This document shows positions 28,101 to 36,331 of a DNA stretch of 64,000 bases, one piece after another. The stretch lies in the NCBI GenBank assembly GCA_014238155.1, contig JABABQ010000050.1, forward strand, positions 186,001 to 250,000. Reading direction: 5' to 3'. The notes beneath the pieces are model-generated. The model did not search any database, was not told the origin of the DNA, and saw only the letters and a program-made list of their open reading frames with translations. Source of the DNA: Rhizobiaceae bacterium. GTDB lineage: Bacteria; Pseudomonadota; Alphaproteobacteria; Rhizobiales; Rhizobiaceae. Position 1 is the first letter of the stretch, and each line of letters begins with the position of its first letter. A program made the position numbers and the translations under genes.

Positions 28101-28390
28101 ATGGTGGAATCGCTGAAATAACCGAAACCCTTCAGATGGTTCACCCTTTCCTGTGGATCGGACGGAAGACCTGATTTTGCCTTGTTGACCAGACCGTCAC
28201 GAATGGCGTCCATCATCGCCTGGTATTCGCCCATGGCGTTGACAATGCTTTGCGGTGCATCGGGGCTGCGAAAGCTGATTTGCTGGAACTGGGGAACCTG
28301 ATCTAACGGGGTGACTTCCTGACGAGACAGTCTTTCCAGAGGATAGGGTCCAAGATGGACCGGACGATCCTTGTCAGAAAAAAACCGCAT
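25187..28390 (-). CDS. Catabolic reductive dehalogenase fused to a ferredoxin reductase module
   Basis: A 1067-residue predicted cytosolic, self-sufficient reductive dehalogenase resembling BhbA of Comamonas and NpRdhA of Nitratireductor. Residues ~1-640 are the corrinoid dehalogenase: Ser466, Tyr470, Lys532 and Arg596 fall with the spacing I recall for NpRdhA Ser422, Tyr426, Lys488 and Arg552. Two [4Fe-4S] motifs follow (Cys556, 559, 562, 566 and Cys592, 605, 608, 612). Residues ~740-960 are a phthalate-dioxygenase-reductase-like unit with RQYSMSG (flavin) and GGGIGITP (NAD). A plant-type [2Fe-2S] domain closes the protein (Cys1016, 1021, 1024, 1052). There is no Tat signal or membrane anchor gene, unlike respiratory dehalogenases. 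AAGGTGA precedes the ATG. Probable substrates are halogenated 4-hydroxybenzoates, given pobA next to it. It needs cobalamin. Confidence 0.9.
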   Translation of the reverse strand: MRFFSDKDRPVHLGPYPLERLSRQEVTPLDQVPQFQQISFRSPDAPQSIVNAMGEYQAMMDAIRDGLVNKAKSGLPSDPQERVNHLKGFGYFSDSTMVAACEIPQSALLETPYRNPDIDRLADDLRTKQTSTLAAGIDMIMADLKESMNAPPTTMDHHTHALVFLYEFPRDPQADEEGCGWIQDAQQARACLRATETATVIANYVRLLGYDARAHSGTTSEVDLNQLTLASGLASLEGQTLVNPYIGDRFGVAVVTTTLQLATDKPLVALADQPKAHTHGLAWKFGKGFAKNAFNRELYAKRRYVDGAHPFEKLNRVDTPTTYIDEERVARVPKRADMFARAQFGDMGKANQVNATGGYYARKAAPSMAQRRALGSFVLLQSGEPAPEKVATDPEDYARLIKATSYFLGVDAVGISRCPKWTWYSHNALGQEIDPPHDQAISMIIDQGYETMEGASGDDWISVAQSMRAYLRFSLLGGVISKQIRNLGFNAKAHSVMDGDVLQPPLLLLSGLGEVSRIGEVILNPYLGPRLKSGVVTTDMPLAHDKPIDFGLQKFCESCNKCARECPSGAITAGPKLMFNGYEIWKSDSQKCATYRIGTKGGAMCGRCMKTCPWNLEGLFAEKPFRWAAMHLPATAPILAKLDDMVENGGLNLTKKWWWDLELSEDGTYQPTEHPLNERDLQKDLDLKYEDQTLAVYPAPLAPHPWPFPFPMDREKGIEAYQAMVTAKEYKARLEQGDSSKVHEYRIAGDAPVVRVEIVTADQMTNDVSLFEFASLDGQDLPEWTAGAHLDIVVAPEFLRQYSMSGDPADRSKYQIGVLREDQGRGGSALLHRIFSKGRKIFISKPINHFPLNHAASKSFLMGGGIGITPMIAMAHEAHAAGCDFEMHYSIKSRKTAGYLKQLTEVAWADKVHLHVSDEKTRADLDAILSNADAAAHVYTCGPDIYMQSVMDAAERCGVPEESRHLEYFSVPELPEYENFDFTIKLAKSGREIEVPADRIATDVLTENGINVDVKCSDGICGVCKCGLISGEVEHRDFVLSNAQRKDAVILCQSRAAKPDGVIEVDL

Positions 28391-28492
28391 ATGTCTAATT
28401 CACCTTTGCGTCTTCAACGCATTTCATCGATCCGCCGCAGGCTGCATGGAGATCAACCGCCATGCAACCCACAAAGGATAGAAAATCCTGCC

Positions 28493-29953
28493 TCAGGTGC
28501 CACAAAACGTGTGCGGCACAACTTCCTTGGGCTGCGGCGGTAATGTCAAATCGCTTTCGCCAACCGGATCCTGATAGGGCTGTTCCAATCCGCTACACAG
28601 ACGGTGAAACGGTTCAAGATTATCTTCCAGCGCAGCTGCGATAGCCTGTTCAATTCGATGATTGCGTGGAATCAAGGCCGGATTTGCAGATTGCATCAAA
28701 AGCCGACATTGCCCGAGCGACGCGTTTTCACTGTCCAAACGCTCCCGCCATCGCACAAGCCAGGCTGAAACGGCGTTCTGATCTTCAAAATGCTCTTTGA
28801 AATTCGAAAGATCTTCATGTCCCAGTTGACGGAACGCCAATGTGAAATCCACTTTCTGGTCGGCCAGCAGCGCCAGTAAATCATTACCCAGTTCAGCATC
28901 CCCCTGCTTGGCTTCAGCAAGACCCAATTTGGCGTTGAACCCTGACTGATAGGCATTTTGATACAAACCGGGAAAGGCATTGATGGCCAATTGGGCCTGT
29001 TCAACGGCGCGCTTCTCATCTGGCCCAAGAAGCGGTAGCAGGGACTGCGCAAATTGCACCAGATTCCAGTGCGCAATTCTTGGCTGATTGGAATAGGCAT
29101 AACGCCCCTGCTGATCAATTGAGCTGAACACCCGGTCGGGATGGAACTCGTCCATAAAGGCACAGGGACCATAATCTATCGTCTCTCCAGCAATGGAGAC
29201 ATTATCGGTGTTCATCACGCCATGTATGAATCCAATATTCATCCATTTGGCGACCAGTTTCGCCTGTGCCTCAATGACGCAATTCAGCAGTCCAAGGTAG
29301 GGGTTTTCCGCATCCATTTGATCGCGGTAGAGGCGATCTATGGCATAGTCGGCGAGTTGGCGCAGCCCTTCATCGTCGCGGCGCGCAGCAAAATATTGGA
29401 AAGTGCCGACCCGAATATGAGCTTTTGAAACGCGGGTCAGTATTGCCCCCGGCAACACTTCCTCGCGCACCACCGGTTCGCCCGTCGATACTGCCGCCAG
29501 TGCCCGGGTCGTTGGCACGCCCAGAGCCGCCATCGCTTCGCTGACAACATATTCCCGCAAGACCGGTCCCAACCACGCACGTCCGTCTCCCATCCGCGAA
29601 AAGGGCGTTGGACCAGAGCCTTTCAACTGGATGTCCCGGCGCACACCATTCACGTCAATAACCTCTCCCAGCAGCAGCGCCCGACCATCCCCCAATTGCG
29701 GAACCCAATTGCCAAATTGCTGCCCTGCATAGGCCATTGCCAGCGGGTCAGATCCTTCAAAGTTTGAATTCCCTGCCAGGATGGCAAGTCCGTCATCCGA
29801 TCGCAGATAGCTAACATCCAGTCCCAATTCTTCGCCAAGCGCTTCATTCAGCTTGATCAATTGCGGTTGGCGTACAGGTTTGGGGTTCAGGCGCGCGTAA
29901 AAGCGCTCGGGTAAGCGGGCATAGGAATTGTCGAAACCGATTGCAGATTGCAC
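28493..29953 (-). CDS. selO: SelO/YdiU family protein adenylyltransferase
   Basis: A 486-residue pseudokinase-fold enzyme that transfers AMP from ATP to Ser, Thr or Tyr of proteins; in E. coli and yeast it is linked to redox stress. LAMAYAGQQFGNWVPQLGDGRA, cited here by its core AGQQFGNWVPQLGDGRA, and IQLKGSGPTPFSRMGDGRA hold the nucleotide-binding elements. HGVMNTDN with the later DYGPCAFMD is the catalytic-loop/metal region. A C-terminal CGT gives a Cys where eukaryotic homologues carry selenocysteine. The start is GTG at 29953 with AGAAGGG nine bases upstream, only five bases after paaK. The dehalogenase start is 102 bases downstream, so paaK-selO-dehalogenase read-through is possible. Confidence 0.92.
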   Translation of the reverse strand: MQSAIGFDNSYARLPERFYARLNPKPVRQPQLIKLNEALGEELGLDVSYLRSDDGLAILAGNSNFEGSDPLAMAYAGQQFGNWVPQLGDGRALLLGEVIDVNGVRRDIQLKGSGPTPFSRMGDGRAWLGPVLREYVVSEAMAALGVPTTRALAAVSTGEPVVREEVLPGAILTRVSKAHIRVGTFQYFAARRDDEGLRQLADYAIDRLYRDQMDAENPYLGLLNCVIEAQAKLVAKWMNIGFIHGVMNTDNVSIAGETIDYGPCAFMDEFHPDRVFSSIDQQGRYAYSNQPRIAHWNLVQFAQSLLPLLGPDEKRAVEQAQLAINAFPGLYQNAYQSGFNAKLGLAEAKQGDAELGNDLLALLADQKVDFTLAFRQLGHEDLSNFKEHFEDQNAVSAWLVRWRERLDSENASLGQCRLLMQSANPALIPRNHRIEQAIAAALEDNLEPFHRLCSGLEQPYQDPVGESDLTLPPQPKEVVPHTFCGT

Positions 29954-29958
29954 CAGGT

Positions 29959-31266
29959 TTAACCCTTCTCGCGATTATCGATCACCCGCACAGCCTTGCC
30001 TTCGCTGCGTGCGACGGCCCCTTCGTCACGGACATTAATTTCGGCAGTAACTCCGATCACATCCTTAACACGTTTTGCCAGTTCTGCGGCAGCGTGTTTT
30101 TTGCCCGGTTCGTCCATCCCACTGCCCGCCTCTACATGGATCACCATAGCATCCATGCGGCCGGCATTTTTCAGTTCGATCTGAAAATGTGGTGCCAGCG
30201 ACGCAACCTTCATCAACTGTTCTTCAACCTGTGTCGGAAACACATTTACACCGCGCAATATAATCATGTCGTCGCTGCGTCCGGTGATTTTCTCCATCCG
30301 CCGCATTGACCGGGCCGTGCCCGGTAAAAGCCGCGACAGGTCGCGGGTCCGGTAGCGAATGATCGGAAACGCCTCTTTGGTCAGCGACGTGAAAACAAGT
30401 TCACCCATCTCACCATCTGCTACCGGTTCGCCCGTTTCCGGGTTGATGATTTCGGGATAGAAGTGGTCTTCCCAGATTGTCGGGCCATCTTTGGTTTCAA
30501 CGCATTCATTGGCAACGCCGGGGCCAATAATTTCTGACAGGCCATAAATATCAACAGCATGCATATCAAATGCCTGTTCGATCTCCTCGCGCATTGCGTT
30601 GGTCCAGGGCTCAGCCCCGAATATACCGACTTGCAAAGAAGTCTCCCGAGGGTCGATGCCCTGCTCACGGCAGGCGTCCAGGATGGACAGCGCATAGGAT
30701 GGCGTCACCATGATCGTTGTTGGCTTGAAATCGCTGATCAACGTAACTTGACGCGCTGTCATGCCCCCCGAAACCGGCACCACCGTGCAGCCAAGTTTCT
30801 CGGCTCCGTAATGGGCACCCAGACCGCCGGTAAACAGACCATAGCCGTAAGCCACATGCACCAGGTCTCCCGGTCTGGTGCCCGAGGCCCGCAATGAACG
30901 CGCCACCACCGATGCCCACATATCCACGTCAGAGGCTGTATAGCCAACAACCGTTGGCTTGCCAGTTGTCCCCGATGAGGCGTGAATACGCGCCAGTTTT
31001 TCACGCGGCACAGCGAACATGCCAAACGGGTAATTATCCCGCAGGTCCTGCTTGTTGGTGAACGGAAATTTCGCCAGATCCTGCAGGCTCTTCAGGTCAT
31101 CTGGATGTATGTCGGCGGCATCAAAGCTGGCTTTGTAAAAAGGCACATTGTCATATGCATGTTTCAGCGACCACTTCATTCGTTGCAATTGCAGCGCAGA
31201 AATCTCATCACGCGAAGCGATTTCGATAGCATCCAGCGAAGCACGATCAGGAGTTAAATCAAGCAT
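29959..31266 (-). CDS. paaK: Phenylacetate-CoA ligase
   Basis: Activates phenylacetate to phenylacetyl-CoA with ATP, the first step of aerobic phenylacetate breakdown. Its 435 residues are the family norm. The AMP-binding P-loop ASSGTTGKPTVVGYT (~97-111), YGLSEIIGPG (~240-249) and the GRSDDMIILRGVNVFPTQVE segment (quoted from its core SDDMIILRGVNVFP, near 335) are present. The gene is divergent from paaZ, and a 95-base control region with an inverted repeat lies between. It completes the catabolic set with paaZ and paaABCDE on the other strand. Confidence 0.96.
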   Translation of the reverse strand: MLDLTPDRASLDAIEIASRDEISALQLQRMKWSLKHAYDNVPFYKASFDAADIHPDDLKSLQDLAKFPFTNKQDLRDNYPFGMFAVPREKLARIHASSGTTGKPTVVGYTASDVDMWASVVARSLRASGTRPGDLVHVAYGYGLFTGGLGAHYGAEKLGCTVVPVSGGMTARQVTLISDFKPTTIMVTPSYALSILDACREQGIDPRETSLQVGIFGAEPWTNAMREEIEQAFDMHAVDIYGLSEIIGPGVANECVETKDGPTIWEDHFYPEIINPETGEPVADGEMGELVFTSLTKEAFPIIRYRTRDLSRLLPGTARSMRRMEKITGRSDDMIILRGVNVFPTQVEEQLMKVASLAPHFQIELKNAGRMDAMVIHVEAGSGMDEPGKKHAAAELAKRVKDVIGVTAEINVRDEGAVARSEGKAVRVIDNREKG

Positions 31267-31271
31267 GTTGT

Positions 31272-31307
31272 GTTACAAGGATTTCCTTTTTTACATTCTC
31301 GTGTAAC
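31272..31307. promoter_or_regulatory. Putative paa operator 1 (GTTACA-N24-TGTAAC)
   Basis: GTTACA at 31272-31277 and TGTAAC at 31302-31307 form a perfect inverted repeat with a 24-base spacer, in the divergent paaK-paaZ control region. The same arms with the same spacer occur before paaA. The repeat lies just upstream of the paaK start, where a bound repressor could block both promoters. PaaX is the obvious candidate because its gene lies in the cluster, but the sequence differs from the E. coli PaaX site as I recall it. Confidence 0.65.
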
Positions 31308-31315
31308 GCTTACAC
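31301..31315. promoter_or_regulatory. Palindrome GTGTAA-CGC-TTACAC in the paaK-paaZ control region
   Basis: A perfect 6-3-6 palindrome overlapping the right arm of the GTTACA-N24-TGTAAC element. It may be an additional half-site pair for the same regulator or a site for a second one. The corresponding position before paaA has TGTAACGTAATAT, which keeps only part of it. Confidence 0.45.
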
Positions 31316-31361
31316 GGCCTACCCATCCGGTCAATCCAGAGTGTGAAACAGGATAATTATC

Positions 31362-33407
31362 ATGTCAGCAGATCTTATCAACGTTCATTCCTATTGTGCA
31401 GGCAGCTGGTTGCCGTCGCAATCGGCATCTTCGGAAAATGCCCGGATAATCAAAAGCGCAGTCACCGGACAGATGATTGCTGTGGCTGGTGGGACCGGAT
31501 TTGATGCTGCTTCAATGCTCAACCATGCAAGGACAATTGGTGGACCGGCGTTGCGCGCCACAACGTTTCATGACCGCGCCCGAGCGCTGAAGGCGCTTGC
31601 AACCCATCTCAATGACAACAAGGAGCTGCTGTATGATTTGAGCTATATGGCTGGCTCGACGCGCGCTGATTCGTGGATCGACATTGATGGCGGTATCATG
31701 ACGCTGTTTGCCTACGCGTCGCGAGGTCGGCGTGAAATGCCTGACTCAACGGTCTTTCTCGATGGCGATGTTGAGCAATTATCGCGCCACGGCACATTTA
31801 TCGGTCAACATATCTGCACCCCAAAGCTCGGTGTTGGCGTTCATATCAACGCCTTCAACTTTCCCGTATGGGGCATGCTGGAAAAGCTCGCTGCTACCCT
31901 GCTCGCCGGAATGCCGGCGATCGTCAAACCGGCAACCGATACCTGTTACATTACCGAGGCGTGTTTTCGGTTGATGATTGACTCCAAAACATTTCCTGCC
32001 GGAGCTTTCCAGTTGATCGCTGGCAGTACCGGCGATTTACTGGATCTACTCACCGCACAGGATGTGGTCAGCTTTACAGGATCGGCTCAGACCGCACTGA
32101 TGTTGCGTTCCAACCCCCACATCCTGTCTCATTGCATCCCGTTTATCAGCGAACAAGACAGCCTCAACGGATCCGTCCTGGGACCGGATGCTGTGCCGGG
32201 CACGCCGGAATTTGATTTATTTGTCAAGGAAGTAATCGGTGAAATGACCACCAAGGCCGGTCAGAAATGCACGGCAATTCGCCGCCTCATGGTACCGCAG
32301 GCCTCAATCAGCGACTGCATAGAGGCGCTGAACAGCAAGCTAAGCGAAATCAAAGTTGGTGATCCCAGGCTGGAGTCGACACAGATGGGACCGCTTGTGT
32401 CAGAAATTCAAAGAGGCGATGTGTTGAAAATTAACTGGCGCCTGGGACATCAGGCCGAAATGGTCACCCCGGCCAATGCCGTCATTGTTGAAAGTGCCGA
32501 CCGCGATTTGGGCGCCTTTGTCGCACCAACGCTCTTTCATTGTGCCGATCCTGACGCCGCCACCAGTGTTCATGAATTGGAGGCATTTGGCCCAACCGCG
32601 ACGATCATGCCCTATCGCGACCTGGATCAGGCCTGCCAATTGCTCAACCGTGGCGGCGGCAGTCTGGTTGCCTCTGTGTTTACCCATGACCCGCAGATTG
32701 CCAGCCAGATGGTCACAGGATCGGCTGCCTGGCATGGGCGACTTTACATAAACGACCGCGTATCGGCGAAAGAAAGCACCGGCCACGGGTCCCCACTGCC
32801 CCATATGACCCATGGTGGCCCCGGCCGTGCCGGTGGTGGCGAAGAACTCGGAGGCATCCGTAGCGTCATGCACTATATGCAGCGCACCGCCATTCAGGGA
32901 TCGCCAAATATGATCGCTGCAGTCGGTCGCACCTGGGTACCCAATGCCGATACTATACCGGGCGACGCCCACCCCTTTACCCGTACATTTACCGAGCTGC
33001 AACTCGGCGAAACGTTACAGACAAAGGCAAGGCAGATCACCCTTGAGGACATTGAACATTTTGCTCAATTTACCGGTGACACATTCTATGCCCATATGGA
33101 CGATGATGCCGCCAAGGCCAATCCATTCTTCCCCGGCCGTGTTGCCCACGGCTATCTGCTGCTGTCTTTTGCCGCCGGTCTGTTTGTCGAACCAGATCCC
33201 GGTCCGGTATTGGCCAATACTGGTCTGACGGATCTCGCCTTCCAGAAACCGGTTTCGCCAGGAGACAGCATTCGTGTTGAACTGACCGTAAAGCGCAAGA
33301 CCAAGCGCAATGATGATTATGGCGAAGTGCGCTGGCATGTCGCCCTGTTCAATCAGGACGATGAGGCCGTCGCCACCTATACGCTGCACACAATGAATGC
33401 CTATTAG
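31362..33407 (+). CDS. paaZ: Bifunctional oxepin-CoA hydrolase / 3-oxo-5,6-dehydrosuberyl-CoA semialdehyde dehydrogenase
   Basis: Opens the oxepin-CoA ring and oxidises the resulting aldehyde in the phenylacetate pathway. The 681-residue fusion has an aldehyde dehydrogenase domain (~10-520) with Glu264 in ISEQDSLN and Cys303 in [12 protein letters not shown] MaoC-type hydratase domain (~535-681) carries the TGDTFYAH hydratase motif (Asp573, His578) and VAHGYLLLS. Both active sites look intact. It begins the plus-strand run paaZ-paaX and shares a control region with paaK. Confidence 0.96.
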   Translation: MSADLINVHSYCAGSWLPSQSASSENARIIKSAVTGQMIAVAGGTGFDAASMLNHARTIGGPALRATTFHDRARALKALATHLNDNKELLYDLSYMAGSTRADSWIDIDGGIMTLFAYASRGRREMPDSTVFLDGDVEQLSRHGTFIGQHICTPKLGVGVHINAFNFPVWGMLEKLAATLLAGMPAIVKPATDTCYITEACFRLMIDSKTFPAGAFQLIAGSTGDLLDLLTAQDVVSFTGSAQTALMLRSNPHILSHCIPFISEQDSLNGSVLGPDAVPGTPEFDLFVKEVIGEMTTKAGQKCTAIRRLMVPQASISDCIEALNSKLSEIKVGDPRLESTQMGPLVSEIQRGDVLKINWRLGHQAEMVTPANAVIVESADRDLGAFVAPTLFHCADPDAATSVHELEAFGPTATIMPYRDLDQACQLLNRGGGSLVASVFTHDPQIASQMVTGSAAWHGRLYINDRVSAKESTGHGSPLPHMTHGGPGRAGGGEELGGIRSVMHYMQRTAIQGSPNMIAAVGRTWVPNADTIPGDAHPFTRTFTELQLGETLQTKARQITLEDIEHFAQFTGDTFYAHMDDDAAKANPFFPGRVAHGYLLLSFAAGLFVEPDPGPVLANTGLTDLAFQKPVSPGDSIRVELTVKRKTKRNDDYGEVRWHVALFNQDDEAVATYTLHTMNAY

Positions 33408-33408
33408 A

Positions 33409-34212
33409 ATGGATCACGTTGACCAACTCGTCGTTCGGCTGAACAGCACCAGAAAACTGCGCGTCTGGTCGCTCATCATCACATTTTTCGGCGATGCCGT
33501 CGTCCCGCGCGGCGGCTCGGTATCCGCCCGAACCGTTCAGGTCTTGCTGGGGCGCATGGGCATCGAAGCTGGGGCCGTACGGACGGCCTTTTCCCGGCTC
33601 ACCAATGACGGTTGGGTGGTGCGTGAAAAACTTGGACGTTCCAGTTTTTATCACCTGTCTCCCACCGGGCTCGAGCCATTTGCAGCAGCGACAGACCGGA
33701 TATATGCGCCGCTCTCAATAGCCAGTCAATCCACCAAAGGCTGGCGGGTGAGTTTTCAGCAGCAGGATTATCCCAAACCTCGGCTGATGCGACTGGAGAC
33801 CGAATTCACCGAAAAACAACAGACTTCGGATCAGGATTTTCTGCTGGATGGACAGATCACCAATATTCCTGACTGGATGAAAGATATCAGCTGCCCAGCT
33901 GACCATAAGCATAGTTTTACCACGTTGATGGAGGCATTTGGACCGGTCATGGGCGCTCAGCTCACCGATATTGATGCATTGGCGGTCCGTTGCCTGCTCA
34001 TTCACGAATGGCGGCGCATCCTGTTTCAATTTCACAATGTGGCGCCGGAATTCTGGACACCCGATTGGCCGGAAGCCGAATGTCACCGTTTTGTTTCAAT
34101 ACTTTACCATCAATTGCTGGCTTCATCAGAGGCCTGGATGGATCAACAGGCCAGCGGACTGAATGGCGCCCTGCCCCAGTCACAACCAGCCTTGGCGCAA
34201 CGATTTACTTAA
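33409..34212 (+). CDS. paaX: PaaX family transcriptional regulator
   Basis: A 267-residue winged-helix repressor; PaaX homologues bind phenylacetyl-CoA and then release paa promoters. The N-terminal region (~20-95) contains the PaaX-type block SLIITFFGDAVVPRGG, then VQVLLGRMGIEAGAVRTAFSRL, cited by its recognition-helix core GAVRTAFSRLTNDGW. The C-terminal domain has FHNVAPEFW and the DWPEAECHRF segment. ATG at 33409 lies two bases after the paaZ stop; another in-frame ATG at 33397 would overlap paaZ by eleven bases. The 66 bases after it hold the second operator-like repeat, so it could control the paaABCDE genes directly downstream. Confidence 0.92.
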   Translation: MDHVDQLVVRLNSTRKLRVWSLIITFFGDAVVPRGGSVSARTVQVLLGRMGIEAGAVRTAFSRLTNDGWVVREKLGRSSFYHLSPTGLEPFAAATDRIYAPLSIASQSTKGWRVSFQQQDYPKPRLMRLETEFTEKQQTSDQDFLLDGQITNIPDWMKDISCPADHKHSFTTLMEAFGPVMGAQLTDIDALAVRCLLIHEWRRILFQFHNVAPEFWTPDWPEAECHRFVSILYHQLLASSEAWMDQQASGLNGALPQSQPALAQRFT

Positions 34213-34215
34213 TAT

Positions 34216-34251
34216 GTTACAAAAATACGTTGAAATTAAAAATTCTGTAAC
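34216..34251. promoter_or_regulatory. Putative paa operator 2 (GTTACA-N24-TGTAAC)
   Basis: GTTACA at 34216-34221 and TGTAAC at 34246-34251, spacer 24 bases, lie between paaX and paaA. The arms and the spacing are identical to those in the paaK-paaZ region, while the spacer sequences differ. That argues for a regulatory site rather than a duplicated segment. Confidence 0.65.
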
Positions 34252-34278
34252 GTAATATGCCGCACCGGAGGACTTCTA

Positions 34279-35286
34279 ATGTATTCACAGGGATTAATTG
34301 GCACCAATACGGAAACCGAAGAATCGGAAGAGTTTCTGGCGGCGTTTCAGGCACGTATTGATCGCGAAGAAAAAATCGAAGCCAACGACCCGATGCCCGA
34401 GGCCTATCGCAAAACCCTGATTCGCCAAATCGGTCAGCACGCTCATTCAGAAATTGTTGGCATGCTTCCAGAGGGCAACTGGATTACCCGCGCCCCGACA
34501 TTGCGTCGCAAACTGGCACTGCTGGCCAAAGTTCAGGACGAAGGTGGCCACGGTCTTTACCTTTATTCGGCGGCTGAAACACTCGGAATTTCTCGCGAAC
34601 AGATGACCGAAGAATTGCTGACCGGCAAAGCCAAATATTCCTCGATCTTCAATTATCCGACGCCTAGCTGGGCAGATATGGGCGCTATCGGCTGGCTGGT
34701 TGACGGGGCAGCGATCATGAACCAGGTGCCGCTGTGCCGGTGCTCGTTTGGCCCCTATGCCCGCGCCATGGTGCGCATTTGCAAGGAAGAAAGCTTTCAC
34801 CAACGACAGGGCTATGAACTGATGTCGGTTCTCGCCAAGGGAGCGCCTGAACAAAAACAAATGGCACAGGACGCGCTGAACCGCTGGTGGTGGCCGTCGC
34901 TGATGATGTTCGGGCCATACGATTCAGACAGTTCACACAGCGATCAGAACATGGAATGGAAAATCAAACGCTTCAGCAACGATGAGCTTCGCCAGAAATT
35001 TGTCGACGCCACCGTGCCGCAGGCTGAACTGATCGGTCTGACGATGCCTGACCCTGATCTGAAGTGGAATCCCGACCGTAACAAGGGTCAGGGAGGATAC
35101 GACATTGGCGAGATTGACTGGAGTGAATTCTGGCGGGTGGTCAAGGGCGGAGGCCCGATGAACCGTGACCGCATTGCAGCGCGCACCAAAGCCTGGGAGG
35201 ACGGTGCCTGGGTGCGCGAAGCTGCCTTGGCTCATGCAGATAAACGCCGCGCCCGTCGCGCAGCAGCTCAGGAGGCCGCAGAATAA
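34279..35286 (+). CDS. paaA: 1,2-phenylacetyl-CoA epoxidase catalytic subunit A
   Basis: The di-iron oxygenase subunit that epoxidises the ring of phenylacetyl-CoA. 335 residues. Ferritin-like di-iron ligands are visible in [12 protein letters not shown] (~91) and in the second [12 protein letters not shown] helix (~170). The conserved [21 protein letters not shown] stretch, cited from its core [16 protein letters not shown], and [10 protein letters not shown] are typical. GGAGG precedes the ATG by nine bases. The stop overlaps the paaB start by one base. It works as the PaaA-PaaC core with PaaB and the reductase PaaE. Confidence 0.97.
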   Translation: MYSQGLIGTNTETEESEEFLAAFQARIDREEKIEANDPMPEAYRKTLIRQIGQHAHSEIVGMLPEGNWITRAPTLRRKLALLAKVQDEGGHGLYLYSAAETLGISREQMTEELLTGKAKYSSIFNYPTPSWADMGAIGWLVDGAAIMNQVPLCRCSFGPYARAMVRICKEESFHQRQGYELMSVLAKGAPEQKQMAQDALNRWWWPSLMMFGPYDSDSSHSDQNMEWKIKRFSNDELRQKFVDATVPQAELIGLTMPDPDLKWNPDRNKGQGGYDIGEIDWSEFWRVVKGGGPMNRDRIAARTKAWEDGAWVREAALAHADKRRARRAAAQEAAE

Positions 35287-35573
35287 TGAGCACACAACAC
35301 ATGCCGCTTTGGGAAGTTTTCATCCGTCCCCGCAACGGGCTCGACCACAAACATGTTGGATCGATCCATGCCGCCGACAGCAAAATGGCACTGCAATCAG
35401 CCCGCGATGTGTATACCCGTCGGGAGGAAGGCAATTCGATCTGGGTGGTGCAATCCCGCGACATTATTGCGTCCGACCCGGATAAAGCAGCAGAAAATTT
35501 TGACCCCGCCGGTGACAAGGTCTATCGGCATCCGAGTTTTTACGACATTCCCGATGACGTAGGACATATGTGA
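35286..35573 (+). CDS. paaB: 1,2-phenylacetyl-CoA epoxidase subunit B
   Basis: A 95-residue small subunit of the epoxidase, which bridges PaaAC units or electron transfer. The family signature WEVFIRPRNGLDHKHVGSIH and the DVYTRREEGNSIWVV stretch are present. It is translationally coupled to paaA and overlaps paaC by one base. Confidence 0.95.
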   Translation: MSTQHMPLWEVFIRPRNGLDHKHVGSIHAADSKMALQSARDVYTRREEGNSIWVVQSRDIIASDPDKAAENFDPAGDKVYRHPSFYDIPDDVGHM

Positions 35574-36331
35574 TGAAACCGGCTGCTGCCCTTGCCGATG
35601 CTCTGATCACTCTGGGGGATGATCACCTGATTCTTGGCCACCGCCTGTCGCAATGGTGTGGTCACGCTCCAATGCTGGAAGAAGACCTGTCGATGCCGAA
35701 CATGGCTCTCGACATGCTCGGACAGGCCCGCAATCTCTACACCTATGCGGGAGGGCTGGAAAACAAGGGGCGCAATGAAGACGACCTGGCCTATCTGCGT
35801 ACTGACCGCGAATATAAAAACTGCCTGCTGGTTGAACGGCCAAATGGCGATTTCGCCCATACAATGTTGCGGCAACTTTATTTTGCAGCCTTCATGCATC
35901 CGTTCTGGCAGGCAGCAACCACCAGTGCTGACGACAAGATACAGGGCTTTGCTGAAAAAGCGGTCAAGGAAATTGCCTATCATATCCGCCATGCCGGCGA
36001 ATGGGTGATCCGTCTCGGCGACGGCACAGAAGAAAGCGCTCAGCGCATGGGCGAAGCAGTCATCGCGCTGCACGGCTATACCGATGAGCTTTTCAGCACC
36101 ACTGACACCATGCAGATTTGCATTGAAGCCAACCTGTTGCCCGACCCCGAACGCCTGCGCGATCAATGGGATCAAACCATTGAACAGGTGTTTGCTGAGG
36201 CCTTTTTGACCATTCCGGAAATCCCCTTCCCGCAAGAAGGTGGCCGTGATGGACGACATACCGAGGACTTCGGTCACCTGTTGAGCGAGTTGCAATATAT
36301 GCAGCGCACCTATCCGGGCATGACGTGGTAG
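35573..36331 (+). CDS. paaC: 1,2-phenylacetyl-CoA epoxidase subunit C
   Basis: The 252-residue structural partner of PaaA, with the same helical fold but a degenerate metal site. LGDDHLILGHRLSQWCGHAP (~12-31) and the LDMLGQARNLYTYAG helix are characteristic. The ATG at 35573 overlaps the paaB stop; a GTG one codon upstream is less likely. It forms the PaaAC heterotetramer that binds phenylacetyl-CoA. The paaD start lies inside its last codons. Confidence 0.95.
   Translation: MKPAAALADALITLGDDHLILGHRLSQWCGHAPMLEEDLSMPNMALDMLGQARNLYTYAGGLENKGRNEDDLAYLRTDREYKNCLLVERPNGDFAHTMLRQLYFAAFMHPFWQAATTSADDKIQGFAEKAVKEIAYHIRHAGEWVIRLGDGTEESAQRMGEAVIALHGYTDELFSTTDTMQICIEANLLPDPERLRDQWDQTIEQVFAEAFLTIPEIPFPQEGGRDGRHTEDFGHLLSELQYMQRTYPGMTW

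Noticed and set aside
28391-28492. Possible cobalamin riboswitch before the corrinoid dehalogenase
   Set aside because: The 102-base gap is too short for a full riboswitch, and no B12-box-like sequence was seen.
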